DNA of 64,000 nucleotides. It comes from Flavobacteriaceae bacterium NBU2973 (GTDB taxonomy: Bacteria; Bacteroidota; Bacteroidia; Flavobacteriales; Flavobacteriaceae). Shown in pieces: positions 26,364 to 36,291 of this stretch; the stretch's first letter is position 1; each line of letters begins with the position of its first letter. The notes beneath the pieces were generated by a model that had not been told where the DNA came from, ran no database searches, and saw nothing but the letters and a program-made list of their open reading frames with translations. The stretch is from contig JAOEIQ010000011.1 of NCBI GenBank assembly GCA_026162565.1, forward strand, positions 1-64,000. The letters are read 5' to 3'. Position numbers and translations under genes: made by a program.

Positions 26364-27428
26364 ATGAAATTATCTTTTAATACATACTATATATTATTTG
26401 GTCTCATTGGTTGGATATTATTATTTGAACTAACACTAGCTTTCCCTAAAATCTTTTTTAGAAGTACACCATTAGAGGCTAAATATGAAATATACTTTTG
26501 GGTAGAAGGTGTGCTCTGTGGAATTCTAGCTTTTATTTGTAGTTACATAGTTTCGCTTTATGTAGACTTTAAAGTAGACTTAAACAAACCTTTAAAATCC
26601 TATGTTTGGCAAGTTTTGGTTATGTTTATAATTTGTCAAGTCATATATTCATTAGTCTTGTGGCCTATATTAGATATGGCTGCTTTTGAAATAAGAGGAG
26701 ACAATACTAGAGTGTCTTTTAGAGGTAAAATTTATAATGTTTTTTATTTTGTAACCCTATTTTTTATATGGCTTTTCGCCTTTTTTGCCATCAAGATTTA
26801 TCATCAATTAAAAAAAGTTCAGATACGAAAATTGCAGCTTGAAGCAAATTTAAAAGAGTCACAGCTTAATACCTTAAAGGGTCAAATAAATCCACATTTT
26901 ATGTTTAATAGTTTAAACAATATTCGTGGATTAATGCTTGAAGATGTTTCTAAATCTCGTGATATGTTAACAAGATTGTCTGAAACCTTGAGATATTCGT
27001 TAACTAAAAACGATGTGGATTCTATAGCACTAGAAGATGAGTTAGAGATGGTTGATAATTATATAGAAATTTCTAAAATTCAACTAGAAGATAGGCTAAC
27101 CTTTGAAAAGGATATTGACGTAGAAACTTTAAATCAACATATTCCTCCAATGGTTATTCAAATGTTAATTGAGAATGCTATAAAACATGGTATTGCTACA
27201 TTAAAAGAAGGAGGAAAGGTTTTACTTAAAACCAGCTTAAAAGATGACAAACTTCTTATAGATGTTACTAACTCTGGTAGTTTAAAAAAATCTAAAAATT
27301 CTACCAAATTAGGACTTGATAATATTAAACGTCGTTTACAATTATTATATGGCGAACAAGCTACTTTTGACTTATTTGAAAACAATAATCAAGTAATTGC
27401 TTCTATTAAACTACCTTTAAAGCTATGA
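26364..27428 (+). CDS. LytS-type sensor histidine kinase
   Basis: This 354-aa protein has four N-terminal transmembrane helices (about residues 5-148). A short coiled-coil linker leads to the His_kinase domain with the phosphoacceptor His178 in QINPHFMFNSLNNIR. The ATPase N-box is ENAIKHGI and the glycine region is KLGLDNIKRRL. It lacks PAS or GAF domains, so sensing is probably through the membrane part. It overlaps the next gene by 4 bp (ATGA), making a two-component pair. Confidence 0.95.
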   Translation: MKLSFNTYYILFGLIGWILLFELTLAFPKIFFRSTPLEAKYEIYFWVEGVLCGILAFICSYIVSLYVDFKVDLNKPLKSYVWQVLVMFIICQVIYSLVLWPILDMAAFEIRGDNTRVSFRGKIYNVFYFVTLFFIWLFAFFAIKIYHQLKKVQIRKLQLEANLKESQLNTLKGQINPHFMFNSLNNIRGLMLEDVSKSRDMLTRLSETLRYSLTKNDVDSIALEDELEMVDNYIEISKIQLEDRLTFEKDIDVETLNQHIPPMVIQMLIENAIKHGIATLKEGGKVLLKTSLKDDKLLIDVTNSGSLKKSKNSTKLGLDNIKRRLQLLYGEQATFDLFENNNQVIASIKLPLKL

Positions 27429-28150
27429 AAATAACCGCAGTCATAGTAGAAGATTCTCGTTTAGCTCGTAATGAGTTAAAAGAGTTGATAAAAGAACATA
27501 AAGAGATTTCTCTTTTGGGTGAAGCAGAAAATGTAGATGCTGGTTTCGAACTTATTAATCAAAAAAAGCCTGATTTATTATTTCTAGACATTAATATGCC
27601 AGAAAAAGATGGTTTTGATTTATTAGAGATGTTAGATGAAGTACCTACAGTTATATTTACCACTGCGTTTGATGAGTATGCTATAAAATCATTTGAGTAT
27701 AATGCTTTCGATTACTTGCTCAAACCAATAAACCAAAAACGATTTTCTAGTTCAATTACTAAAGTTTTAGAACGCTTTTCTAATAATACTGAAATATCCA
27801 CCAATGATAATACATTAAGTTTAGACAAACAGATTTTTATAAAGGATGGCGAAAAATGCTGGTTAGTAAAAATTAAAGATATATCGCACTTTGAAATAGT
27901 TGGTAACTACACACGTGTATTTTTTGATAAGAACAAACCACTTATTTATAAATCGTTAACTCAAATTGAAGAAAAACTTCCTAATGATGTGTTTTTTAGA
28001 GCTAATAGACAACAAATAATAAATATAAATCATGTTAAAAAAGTGGTGTCTTGGTTTAATGGTAAACTAAAAATAGAAATGAACTCTGGCGAAGAGATAG
28101 AAATATCAAGACGTCAGTCCTACATATTTAAAGATCAGTTAAGCTTTTAA
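27425..28150 (+). CDS. LytTR family response regulator
   Basis: This 241-aa protein has a receiver domain at residues 3-118 with acidic pocket ED (9-10), phosphoacceptor Asp55 in LFLDINMPEKDGF, and conserved Lys in YLLKP. A LytTR DNA-binding domain lies at about 135-241 (FEIVGNYTRVFF, FFRANRQQIININHV). It is the partner of the overlapping kinase gene. Targets are unknown; the operon's own 654-aa membrane protein gene is a natural candidate. Confidence 0.96.
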   Translation: MKITAVIVEDSRLARNELKELIKEHKEISLLGEAENVDAGFELINQKKPDLLFLDINMPEKDGFDLLEMLDEVPTVIFTTAFDEYAIKSFEYNAFDYLLKPINQKRFSSSITKVLERFSNNTEISTNDNTLSLDKQIFIKDGEKCWLVKIKDISHFEIVGNYTRVFFDKNKPLIYKSLTQIEEKLPNDVFFRANRQQIININHVKKVVSWFNGKLKIEMNSGEEIEISRRQSYIFKDQLSF

Positions 28151-28176
28151 AAACTAACCAACCAAAATTAGTTTTT
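28149..28176 (+). terminator. Terminator after the LytTR gene
   Basis: A 9-bp stem (28149-28157 AAAAACTAA with 28168-28176 TTAGTTTTT) has a 10-nt loop and begins at the stop codon. A second hairpin follows at 28181. Confidence 0.55.
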
Positions 28177-28180
28177 ATAA

Positions 28181-28212
28181 AAAGACCTTTCTAAATTAGT
28201 AGAAAGGTCTTT
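28181..28212. terminator. Bidirectional intrinsic terminator
   Basis: A perfect 13-bp stem (28181-28193 with 28200-28212; AAAGACCTTTCTA arms) has a 6-nt loop. A run of five T follows on the - strand. It lies between the convergent LytTR gene and the 136-aa gene. Confidence 0.85.
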
Positions 28213-28233
28213 AATTTAATTGATAGATCATAA

Positions 28234-28644
28234 TTATTGTTGAAAAGCAACAGCATTTTTGTTTATATGATCTACTATGTTTTGAAGATTATTTGTGCCA
28301 TACTTTCCTCCTAAAGTATCATCGAAGATTGTAACTTTTCCAATTATTGTTCCTGTATCTACTTCAATTTTTATATGCATAGATATATGCGCAGATGATT
28401 TTGAATAATTGCTCACCACAACTGTTACGTCAGGATTCGAGTGTACTTTTTTGTTAATATCACCTGAAACAGCGATTGGTCCACCATGAACGGATCCACT
28501 TTTTATTCCAGAATATTTTGATTTATATGAAATTCCAAAATTCCCTGGTGAAGTTTCAATTAAAGTTAAAGTTGTTGATACTTTTTCTGCGCCTAAAACA
28601 TAACTATGCTTGTCTGTTTTAGAATCGATTACTGAATTTGCCAT
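28234..28644 (-). CDS. Hypothetical protein, 136 aa
   Basis: I do not recognise this soluble-looking protein. It has no signal peptide or membrane helix and is rich in Ser, Thr, Gly and Val in beta-strand-like stretches (VSTTLTLIETSPGNFGISY, VTVVVSNYSKSSAHISMHIKI). It ends with a helix (NLQNIVDHINKNAVAF). Single-gene unit: its own terminator lies downstream, and the 103 bp between it and the macroglobulin gene show nothing clear. The composition suggests a compact beta-sandwich. Confidence 0.65.
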   Translation of the reverse strand: MANSVIDSKTDKHSYVLGAEKVSTTLTLIETSPGNFGISYKSKYSGIKSGSVHGGPIAVSGDINKKVHSNPDVTVVVSNYSKSSAHISMHIKIEVDTGTIIGKVTIFDDTLGGKYGTNNLQNIVDHINKNAVAFQQ

Positions 28645-28747
28645 AATATTTTGTTTTTAAATTAATATTATAAAGCTATTCTAATCGTATGTGATATTTA
28701 TAGGTGTTTCTACTTGTTGTTTAAATGGATTGAATCTACTTAAATAT

Positions 28748-31700
28748 TTAGTTAACATTAATTCTTAACCCTTCACTATGACTCGAAAATTCTGGAGCAT
28801 ACATACTTTGTATTGTTGAAATACCATTACTCATGATACCAGCATTGTTAACACGTAAATCATATTCAAACACATAAACGCCTTTAGGTAAGTAATCAAA
28901 AAAGAAGTTTGTGCTTGCATCTTTAGTGCTTTCATAATAGCCTAATCCATCTTGCCATTTGTATTGCGATAATACATTTACAGGTTCTAAACCAGAAGCT
29001 CGCATATCTTTCATATGAATAAACTCCATTGCTCTATCACTGCGTAGCTCTATACGAACACGAACTAAATCACCCACTTGTAGATTAGTGCTATCTGTAA
29101 TAGCTGTGATTTGCTCACCTTTATCAGTATTTGTTTTAAGGAACAGTTTCTTCTTTAATTGTAATGGTGTTTCTGTAGACGTTATTTTATCTAAATCTTC
29201 AAAATATTGCCAATATAAACTTCCCCATGCAATACCATCGCCTTTTTTAGTGATCTTAACATCAGCCATTTTTGGTTTAATTTCAGAAGATGACCATGAT
29301 GTTTTATAATAACCAGTTCCTGCTTCAACCTTTACGTCTTCTAATTTTGAAGGAGAAATTGCAATGTCTCCTAAAACCACATCAACCATATCTCTAACTG
29401 ATAACCAATCGCTACCTTGAAGCAATAAAGCATATACAGCTTCAGTTGTTGCCTTCGTTGTTTTCCATCTGTTAGTTTGCTTATTCTTAAGCAACCAGAT
29501 TTTTAGGTTGTCAATATCATTAAGATTCTTCGCTTCGCTCTGAATGACATGACCAACTTCTGAAAATACTTCAATTAGTAACGCTTGTGTTTCAATTGGC
29601 GCTTGATACCAATACCAAGAATTAGTATTTTCTTTCCAATACATTCCTAGTTCTTCAGACGTAATACTATTCTCTTTTAGAGATTTTAAAATCTTTTTTG
29701 CAGTAGTGTTATCATCCGTACGCTCTGTTACCAATGCCATTAAACCTTTTGCGTATAATGGTCGTGATAACCAATATTTCTGAATTTGTGTTAAGTAATA
29801 CTGCTGAATTTCTCTAACTTGCTTTGAAGCTTTTACATCAGGGAAAAAGCTCCGCATGTATAAATAGTGTAACTGCGTATAACTTAAATGATCCTTGCTC
29901 AAATCTATGCCTTTATTGTATTTCCTAATGTCTTGATATTCTTTTACAAACTCGTTGTCTAGATAGCTAATAGCTTTTTCTATCATGTTAGATTCTTCAC
30001 TTTCGTTCAGAATGACATTAAGCTGTTTTAAATGACCAAAACCTGTAATAATATGTTGTGTTATCCAACGATTTTCGCGTCCTCCATTAAACCAAGCCCA
30101 ACCACCTGAAGACATTTGATTGTTTTTCAATTTGCGTGAAGCAGACTGTAGCTCGTTGTTCATTTTGTTGAGATCAAATAGTAACGCAATTCGTTTTTTC
30201 TGTTCTGTTTCAGATTGCGCGTCACGTAACCAAGGCGTTTCTTCAATTAATAGCGATTTTAATTCCTGATTTTTTTCAAGATTAGACAATAGAGCATCTG
30301 TATTTGCCCATTGATTAAATACCTCTTGTATTCTCGGATTACTATTTGCGATATGACTCGCTAATGCGTTGGCATAATAACGTGAGAATGTTTGTTCATT
30401 ACAGTCATAAGGATATTCCATTAAATAAGGCAATGCTTGCACAGCATACCAAGCTGGATTACTGGTCATCTCTAACGTTAATTTGTGCTGCTTTAAGGTA
30501 GATGAAGTTGCGTTTTTTAACTTATCTAAAGTGAATGTTTTAGTTTGATTAGATCGAATCCACATTGGTAAGGTTTCGGTTACTAACATTCTGTTAGATA
30601 AAACAGGCAAGGCATTTTGCTCTCCATCACTAAAATCTCCAGCTTTAGCAATAATTTTATACTGAACAGCTTGAACAGTATCAGGAATATCTAAATTCCA
30701 TGATACTTCTGTATTGCCATCTTTTTCTACTGAAAAGATTTCTACTGCGTTCGACCTTATCAATTTTTCTGAAATATTAGTTCCAGTTACAGCATCAGTG
30801 AGTATTAATGTGGCTTCTCCAGTTAGGTTTTTGTCTGCAAGATTAGCAATTTTAGTACTAATGGTTATTTGGTCACCTTCTCGTAAAAAACGTGGTGCAT
30901 TTGGTGTAACCATGAGTTCTTTTTGTGTAACGGTTTCCAAACAACTCACAGCACTTTCTAATGTTTTAGTATGCGCTAATAATTGCAATTTCCATTTAGT
31001 TAAAGCTTCAGGTGTTGTAAAGCTAAAACTAACATTACTATCCTTGTCTGTTTGTAAGTGTGGAAAGAAAAATGCCGTTTCTTGAAGGTTTTTACGAATG
31101 TTTATTCCAGAAAAATCTGTTTCTTTATTTTCTTGTTGAGTAATTGGAATATTTTCTTCAATTTGAACTCCAGCTACTTTTCCAGATAAGGCATTAGAAA
31201 TATCGTTTTCCACATTATCTGCAGCCTCCATAACCGCAGATTCTGCTAAAAATGCATCTGTTTGCGACCTTACTTTTCTTCTCATACCATAACCAGTAAC
31301 AACCACTTCATCTAAACCTTCTAAATCTTCAAATAATGTAACTATAATATGATTTTTTTCTTCTACTAAGTATTTACTATTTGTAAATCCAACATAGCTA
31401 AACTCTAATGTCTCTCCTTTTTTAGCTTCAATAGTAAAGTTGCCATCAAAATCTGTTTGTACTCCTCTATCAGTCCCTTTTACAATAATATTAACACCAG
31501 GAAGTACTTGTTCTAGCTCATCTTTTACCGTTCCTTTGATTGTGCCTTCTTTTATATCTTTTTTATAAGATGAAGTAACTACAGCGTCTTTAGATCTAAT
31601 GCTTCTTAAATAGTGTCTTCTTGCCCATTGCGCATTATTCAAATTAAACCCAAACCAATTTAATTGATCATAGCTCTGTGTTGGATACTCAAAATAATTG

Positions 31701-34700
31701 ACTCTCGGTAAATACACACGAAAGTTATTAGTTGCAAAGGTTCTGTTACTATTGTTTCGTATTTGAGAATAATAGGTTGGTTTATGTATTGGATTAAAGT
31801 TCCAGTTGTGTGATTTAAACTGATCTAAAGACGCATCATACATACTTGCTAGTAATTCTGCAGCAACTTTTTCACCTTTAGGACCTTTAATTTTAAATTG
31901 CCAAGTCTCGCCTGCTCCAGGTTGTAACTTATCTCTAAAAGTGAGTGTTTCTATTTCTAAATCGGTTTTAGGGTAAGGCACGTCAATATTCAAAGTGCCA
32001 GACTGCGAACTGTTATAAGCTGCATAACTGTAATGTATAGCAAAACCACCAACATCCTCTTTTGTAACAGGAATACTTAAAGTCTTGATGTTATTATTAA
32101 GTCTAACAATGTACGTTTTGATAATTGCTCCATTTTTTTCAATATCTATAGTAACTGCTAAATTGTCTGAAGCTGATGCTAAAGTTAGTATCACATTTTC
32201 GGATGCTTTATAAGTATCCTTGTTAGTTCTGATGCTAAACAATTGTTTATCTGCAAGAATCTTATCTTTTTTGCTAAAAACTTGCGTTCTGGTTTCATCC
32301 TTTACGAGTTGTCCAAATTGATCTTTAGACACTAGTTCAATAACATATTTACCAGATTCCCATTTTTTTATGTTGCCTAGTTTTAAGGTTTTTGATGTTT
32401 CAGTATCAAAGGCTTTTTCTAAAACCAAATCACCTTTTTTCCAGTTTTGAGCATTATCTTCATCTGAATACGCTTCATGAGGAAACAAATTTTTAAACTC
32501 TTCTTTCGACCAACTTTGATAATCTGGAGCTTGCCAAGGTCGAGATCGCAATACAAATTCTGGTGCTTGTAGTTTGTATATTTTAATAGTTCCTGAAGCT
32601 GGAACAAATTCACCATTGAGGTTTTTAGTTTCAATAGCAAGCTCACAATATTTGTTGCTCTTATCTAATTTTCCATCAACATCTACTAAAGCAATTAAAG
32701 CGTGATACCCAACATTAACTATAGTTTTAGTGCTTCTTGTTTCACCATTTACATCTGTAATATCTGCAGTTACTTCATATTGAAAAACAGGTAAGTTGGC
32801 TTTATCAGAACTCTCATCAGGAAGTGCTTTAAAAGTAATATCGAATTCACCTCTATTGTTAGTAGTAGTTTCACCAAATGTGATTTCTTGAGGCTCGCTA
32901 GGAGTCCAAGGACGATACCAAGAATACCATCGAGGATATTGTACTTTTCTATGTACACGATAAACAACTTTAGCATCTGTTATATTACTTCCTACGTATG
33001 CTAATGCTGTTCCAGTTACAGTTACACTATCGTTTATTTTATACGTTTCAGTTACAGGATTAAAGGTTGCTTCAAACTTTGGGCGTTTGTATTCTTCTAC
33101 AGAAAATGTATGGCTGCCAACTATATTTTGAAAATTATAGTAAATTCTAAAAATTCCAGTCAGTACGTTATTAGGCAGAATGAACTCACCTGAAATAGAG
33201 CCAAATTCATTAGTGGTTAATTCTAGTTTTGTGATTTCTTGACCATTCACGTCTTGTAAAACCAGTCCAATTTTTTCATCTACTAAAACTTCAGATTTAT
33301 CATCTTTAGTTTGCAAGGCAATCCCTTTAAAGTAAACTGTTTGTCCTGGTCTGTAAATGCTTCTGTCGGTAAATACAAAACCTTTGTATTGGGTTTTTAA
33401 GTCATTATCATCATTATAATTTCTATTTACATAATAGTCTCCAAAAATTCCTTTATCATCATTTTTGTTTACCTCTACCAACAAGTTTGATAAGCGATCA
33501 CTTGTTTTAGAAATACTGACTTCACCAAGTTCGTTTGTTACTAATCGTTTCGTTGTAAAACCACCACGATAATTTTTTTGATAGGTGATTTTTACATTGG
33601 CATTTGTAATAGGTTGTCCATTATTTCTATCTATAACTTGAAAAGTATGTTTACTAGGTTCTATTTTTTCTGCAAGCGCAAAATCGGTTACTTGAAGCGT
33701 TTGGTATGCAAAAGCAGCATCAGAAAATCCTGGAGTTGCAAATACTAAATAACGACTATTATCAAGTTTAGGGATTGCAATTTCCATCGAGTGGTTTTGG
33801 TAGTCACCTTCATTTTTTAAAGTGCTTTGCCAAGACGTAATCTTATTTTTTAGCTTATTTATGAGTGCTAGTTGTTCTTCTTGTCTGTAGGTTTTATTGA
33901 GTTTTTTATAGTCTGATTCGGATATTTTATAAATAGTAAACGAAACATTATTAATATTTTTATAGCTTATTAAAAGTTTTGCATCTTTCTGAATAGGTAA
34001 AAAACTTTCTGTTGTTATTTGAATGCTTTTTTGTTCAATTTGTTGTTTTAAAACCTTGGCTTTTTCCGCTCCTTTGCTTTTAGGGTATGTATCAATAATT
34101 GTATTACATAACTCTAAAGCATCTTTAAGTTTCCAACGATGTGTTTCATCTGTTTTTGGTTTATAAGTGAAACCTTGCTCTTGATATATTTTTGCAATTT
34201 CATAATCATATAAAGCAGATATTTCATGCGATTTTAAGCGATCGCTCTCAAAAGTTAATGCTTTTAATAAGGCTTTATTTTTATCAGAAAATGTAGCAAA
34301 CTGCTTAACAAATAATAAACGCTCAATATCAAGGTCTGCAAGGGCATATGGCTCTGTATCTTTTAAATGAAACTGTATAAGATCTTGATAAATTTTTAGG
34401 GCATTCAGTTGCAAAGAAGTGCTGTCTTTTGAGATAATATTTAATGCAGCAAATTTTTCAGCATTGCTTAAAAATTTATAATCATCAATCTGAAACTTGT
34501 AAGCTGTTTGTGTAATGCTGTTTTCTGTAGTTTTATAAAACTGTAAAGCATTATGAGCTAGAAAATCGTAGACAGTTGGTCTATAAATTTTTGAGTCTTT
34601 TTGTTTATGTAGAATTACATCAAACTCATTTAAGTTTGCTTGTTGTAACAATAAACCATTTTGTAAAGAATTTTGAAACAATAAATGCACTTCATCAAAT

Positions 34701-35134
34701 AAGGTCTGTAGATCCCAAGTTCTAAAATCGTTAACGTCTACCTTTTCAGTAGTATTGGTTCTGTTGTAAAACTTCCAACGGTTTTGCTGAAAGTATTGCC
34801 AATACAAGTTGGCTAAAATATTTTCTATAACATTTTTAGTTGGTGTTTTGCTATTTGCAATTTCAGATTTAAAATCAGTAATAATTTTTAGTTGCGCATC
34901 TTCTTCAAGTATTAAAGCAAACTTACTTTTAAAGAGTAGTGTTTTAATAATTTCAGGTGAGTTATTATCAGATTTTGCTTGATTAGCAATTTGATCAACA
35001 ATTTCTAAAGCTGATTTAGGCAGACCATCTATCTCGAACTTTTCAACCTCTTTCCATAATCTGCTATAATTATTTTGAGAATGAGTAGAGTTTGCAAATA
35101 GTACGATCATTATAAGAGTAAAAAAATATTTCAT
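28748..35134 (-). CDS. Bacterial alpha-2-macroglobulin with embedded SusC-like segment
   Basis: This protein of about 2128 aa has a signal peptide (MKYFFTLIMIVLFANSTHSQ). I chose ATG 35134 over 35176 because the leader starts there. After a helical N-terminal region come macroglobulin beta domains (FVFTDRSIYRPGQTVYFKG). An inserted carboxypeptidase-regulatory-like domain (about 1190-1270) is followed by LDEVVVTGYG and a plug-like NALSGKVAGVQI. The macroglobulin part then resumes (NLQETAFFFPHL) with thioester motif CNEQ (Cys1578) and the alpha-helical thioester domain. Family members trap attacking proteases in the envelope. Two dispersed DNA repeats are translated in frame near residues 1710 and 1865. 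No pbpC neighbour is seen. Confidence 0.9.
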   Translation of the reverse strand: MKYFFTLIMIVLFANSTHSQNNYSRLWKEVEKFEIDGLPKSALEIVDQIANQAKSDNNSPEIIKTLLFKSKFALILEEDAQLKIITDFKSEIANSKTPTKNVIENILANLYWQYFQQNRWKFYNRTNTTEKVDVNDFRTWDLQTLFDEVHLLFQNSLQNGLLLQQANLNEFDVILHKQKDSKIYRPTVYDFLAHNALQFYKTTENSITQTAYKFQIDDYKFLSNAEKFAALNIISKDSTSLQLNALKIYQDLIQFHLKDTEPYALADLDIERLLFVKQFATFSDKNKALLKALTFESDRLKSHEISALYDYEIAKIYQEQGFTYKPKTDETHRWKLKDALELCNTIIDTYPKSKGAEKAKVLKQQIEQKSIQITTESFLPIQKDAKLLISYKNINNVSFTIYKISESDYKKLNKTYRQEEQLALINKLKNKITSWQSTLKNEGDYQNHSMEIAIPKLDNSRYLVFATPGFSDAAFAYQTLQVTDFALAEKIEPSKHTFQVIDRNNGQPITNANVKITYQKNYRGGFTTKRLVTNELGEVSISKTSDRLSNLLVEVNKNDDKGIFGDYYVNRNYNDDNDLKTQYKGFVFTDRSIYRPGQTVYFKGIALQTKDDKSEVLVDEKIGLVLQDVNGQEITKLELTTNEFGSISGEFILPNNVLTGIFRIYYNFQNIVGSHTFSVEEYKRPKFEATFNPVTETYKINDSVTVTGTALAYVGSNITDAKVVYRVHRKVQYPRWYSWYRPWTPSEPQEITFGETTTNNRGEFDITFKALPDESSDKANLPVFQYEVTADITDVNGETRSTKTIVNVGYHALIALVDVDGKLDKSNKYCELAIETKNLNGEFVPASGTIKIYKLQAPEFVLRSRPWQAPDYQSWSKEEFKNLFPHEAYSDEDNAQNWKKGDLVLEKAFDTETSKTLKLGNIKKWESGKYVIELVSKDQFGQLVKDETRTQVFSKKDKILADKQLFSIRTNKDTYKASENVILTLASASDNLAVTIDIEKNGAIIKTYIVRLNNNIKTLSIPVTKEDVGGFAIHYSYAAYNSSQSGTLNIDVPYPKTDLEIETLTFRDKLQPGAGETWQFKIKGPKGEKVAAELLASMYDASLDQFKSHNWNFNPIHKPTYYSQIRNNSNRTFATNNFRVYLPRVNYFEYPTQSYDQLNWFGFNLNNAQWARRHYLRSIRSKDAVVTSSYKKDIKEGTIKGTVKDELEQVLPGVNIIVKGTDRGVQTDFDGNFTIEAKKGETLEFSYVGFTNSKYLVEEKNHIIVTLFEDLEGLDEVVVTGYGMRRKVRSQTDAFLAESAVMEAADNVENDISNALSGKVAGVQIEENIPITQQENKETDFSGINIRKNLQETAFFFPHLQTDKDSNVSFSFTTPEALTKWKLQLLAHTKTLESAVSCLETVTQKELMVTPNAPRFLREGDQITISTKIANLADKNLTGEATLILTDAVTGTNISEKLIRSNAVEIFSVEKDGNTEVSWNLDIPDTVQAVQYKIIAKAGDFSDGEQNALPVLSNRMLVTETLPMWIRSNQTKTFTLDKLKNATSSTLKQHKLTLEMTSNPAWYAVQALPYLMEYPYDCNEQTFSRYYANALASHIANSNPRIQEVFNQWANTDALLSNLEKNQELKSLLIEETPWLRDAQSETEQKKRIALLFDLNKMNNELQSASRKLKNNQMSSGGWAWFNGGRENRWITQHIITGFGHLKQLNVILNESEESNMIEKAISYLDNEFVKEYQDIRKYNKGIDLSKDHLSYTQLHYLYMRSFFPDVKASKQVREIQQYYLTQIQKYWLSRPLYAKGLMALVTERTDDNTTAKKILKSLKENSITSEELGMYWKENTNSWYWYQAPIETQALLIEVFSEVGHVIQSEAKNLNDIDNLKIWLLKNKQTNRWKTTKATTEAVYALLLQGSDWLSVRDMVDVVLGDIAISPSKLEDVKVEAGTGYYKTSWSSSEIKPKMADVKITKKGDGIAWGSLYWQYFEDLDKITSTETPLQLKKKLFLKTNTDKGEQITAITDSTNLQVGDLVRVRIELRSDRAMEFIHMKDMRASGLEPVNVLSQYKWQDGLGYYESTKDASTNFFFDYLPKGVYVFEYDLRVNNAGIMSNGISTIQSMYAPEFSSHSEGLRINVN
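29523..29550 (-). repeat. Dispersed repeat translated inside the macroglobulin gene, copy A
   Basis: On the coding strand it begins ATGTCATTCAGAGCGAAGCG and runs on to AAGAATCT, encoding HVIQSEAKNL. It has the form of the GTCATTCTGAGCGAAGCGAA-type repeats I recall as dispersed between genes in Bacteroidota. Copy B, 440 bp upstream in the gene, has the same orientation. Confidence 0.7.
29990..30018 (-). repeat. Dispersed repeat translated inside the macroglobulin gene, copy B
   Basis: On the coding strand it reads ATGTCATTCTGAACGAAAGT and runs on to GAAGAATCT, encoding NVILNESEES. It matches copy A over most positions with one extra base, and the frame is kept in both. The encoded peptides differ because the reading is conserved only in part. 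Confidence 0.7.
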
Positions 35135-35247
35135 ATTTAATGTTTTCAACGAAAATACTTTCAAAAGCCATTCCAAAAAATACGAAATGAGTAAAGTATA
35201 ACGTTGCTTGAGTGAAGGTACTTATTTTTAACGTGATTTAGAAAGTT

Positions 35248-35255
35248 TATATTTG
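35248..35255 (+). promoter_or_regulatory. Candidate -7 element for the TPR gene
   Basis: TATATTTG matches TAnnTTTG and is 20 nt before the ATG at 35276. No TTG is at the ideal upstream distance. Confidence 0.5.
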
Positions 35256-35275
35256 TATTATCGACCCAATTACAT

Positions 35276-36229
35276 ATGAAAAAGTTTCTGTTTTTATTAT
35301 TTCTACCTACTGTTATTTTAGGACAAAACCCATTTGATGAAGTAGAGCAATTGTTTAGTAAGAAACAGTTTGTAAAAGCAGAAACTATTATAGCTAATTA
35401 CGTTAAAGACAATCCTGAAAATTTAAAGGCTATAGAATTATTAGGTGATGCTTATGGTCATCAAGAGAAATGGGACAAAGCTATAGAGCAATATCAAAAG
35501 TTAGTAGATAGTCAATCTAATAATGCTAATTTCCATTATAAGCTTGGAGGTTCTCTTGGGATGAAAGCTTTGTCAGTAAGTAAGTTAAAAGCACTTGGGA
35601 TTATTGGAGATGTAAAGCGTTCTTTTTTAAAAGCAGCAGAGTTGGATTCCAAACATATAGATGCTCGTTGGGCTTTAGTTGAGTTGTATATGCAACTCCC
35701 AGGAATAGTTGGAGGAAGTAAGAAGAAATCTATTAAATATGCTAATGAGTTAGAAGCGCTGTCTAAAGTAGATGGTTATTTGGCTAAAGGTTATATATAT
35801 GAGTATGATGATGAACCAGAACTAGCTGAAAGCTACTATAAAAAGGCAGTTAAAGTTGGTGGTTCTGTTACTTGTTACAATAAGCTTTCTAATTTATATG
35901 AATCTCAAAATCAACCTGAAAAGGCAATTAGTACAATTGAGGAAGCTCAAAATAAACTGCAACGTAATGCCTTACATTATCAATTAGGAAAGATAAGTGC
36001 AGATTATAATATTCAGCTCGATAAAGGTGAAATGTGCTTAAAAACATTTGTGAAAAATCATTCCGTTAAAGATGGTGTCCCGATTGAATGGGCTTATTAC
36101 AGATTGGCACAAATATATAAGCATAGAAATAATAAAGAAGAAGCCTTAAGTTGGATAAATAAGGCACTCACCATTCGTTCTAATTTTAAACAAGCCCTAA
36201 AAGAAAAAAAGCTTATTCAAGCTTTATAA
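35276..36229 (+). CDS. Tetratricopeptide repeat protein, exported
   Basis: This 317-aa protein has a signal peptide (MKKFLFLLFLPTVILGQ). Several TPR-like helical pairs follow, for example AIELLGDAYGHQEKWDKAIEQYQ, AESYYKKAVKVGGSVTCYNK and AYYRLAQIYKHRNNKEEALSW. There is no catalytic motif; a protein-protein scaffold in the periplasm is likely. It precedes the TetR-exporter operon but has its own promoter, so the link is only positional. Confidence 0.88.
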   Translation: MKKFLFLLFLPTVILGQNPFDEVEQLFSKKQFVKAETIIANYVKDNPENLKAIELLGDAYGHQEKWDKAIEQYQKLVDSQSNNANFHYKLGGSLGMKALSVSKLKALGIIGDVKRSFLKAAELDSKHIDARWALVELYMQLPGIVGGSKKKSIKYANELEALSKVDGYLAKGYIYEYDDEPELAESYYKKAVKVGGSVTCYNKLSNLYESQNQPEKAISTIEEAQNKLQRNALHYQLGKISADYNIQLDKGEMCLKTFVKNHSVKDGVPIEWAYYRLAQIYKHRNNKEEALSWINKALTIRSNFKQALKEKKLIQAL

Positions 36230-36291
36230 GTAACATTCCTGTTTTTTTTATCATAAAGTTTTCTTAAAAATTACGCATTCATTTTCAAAAC

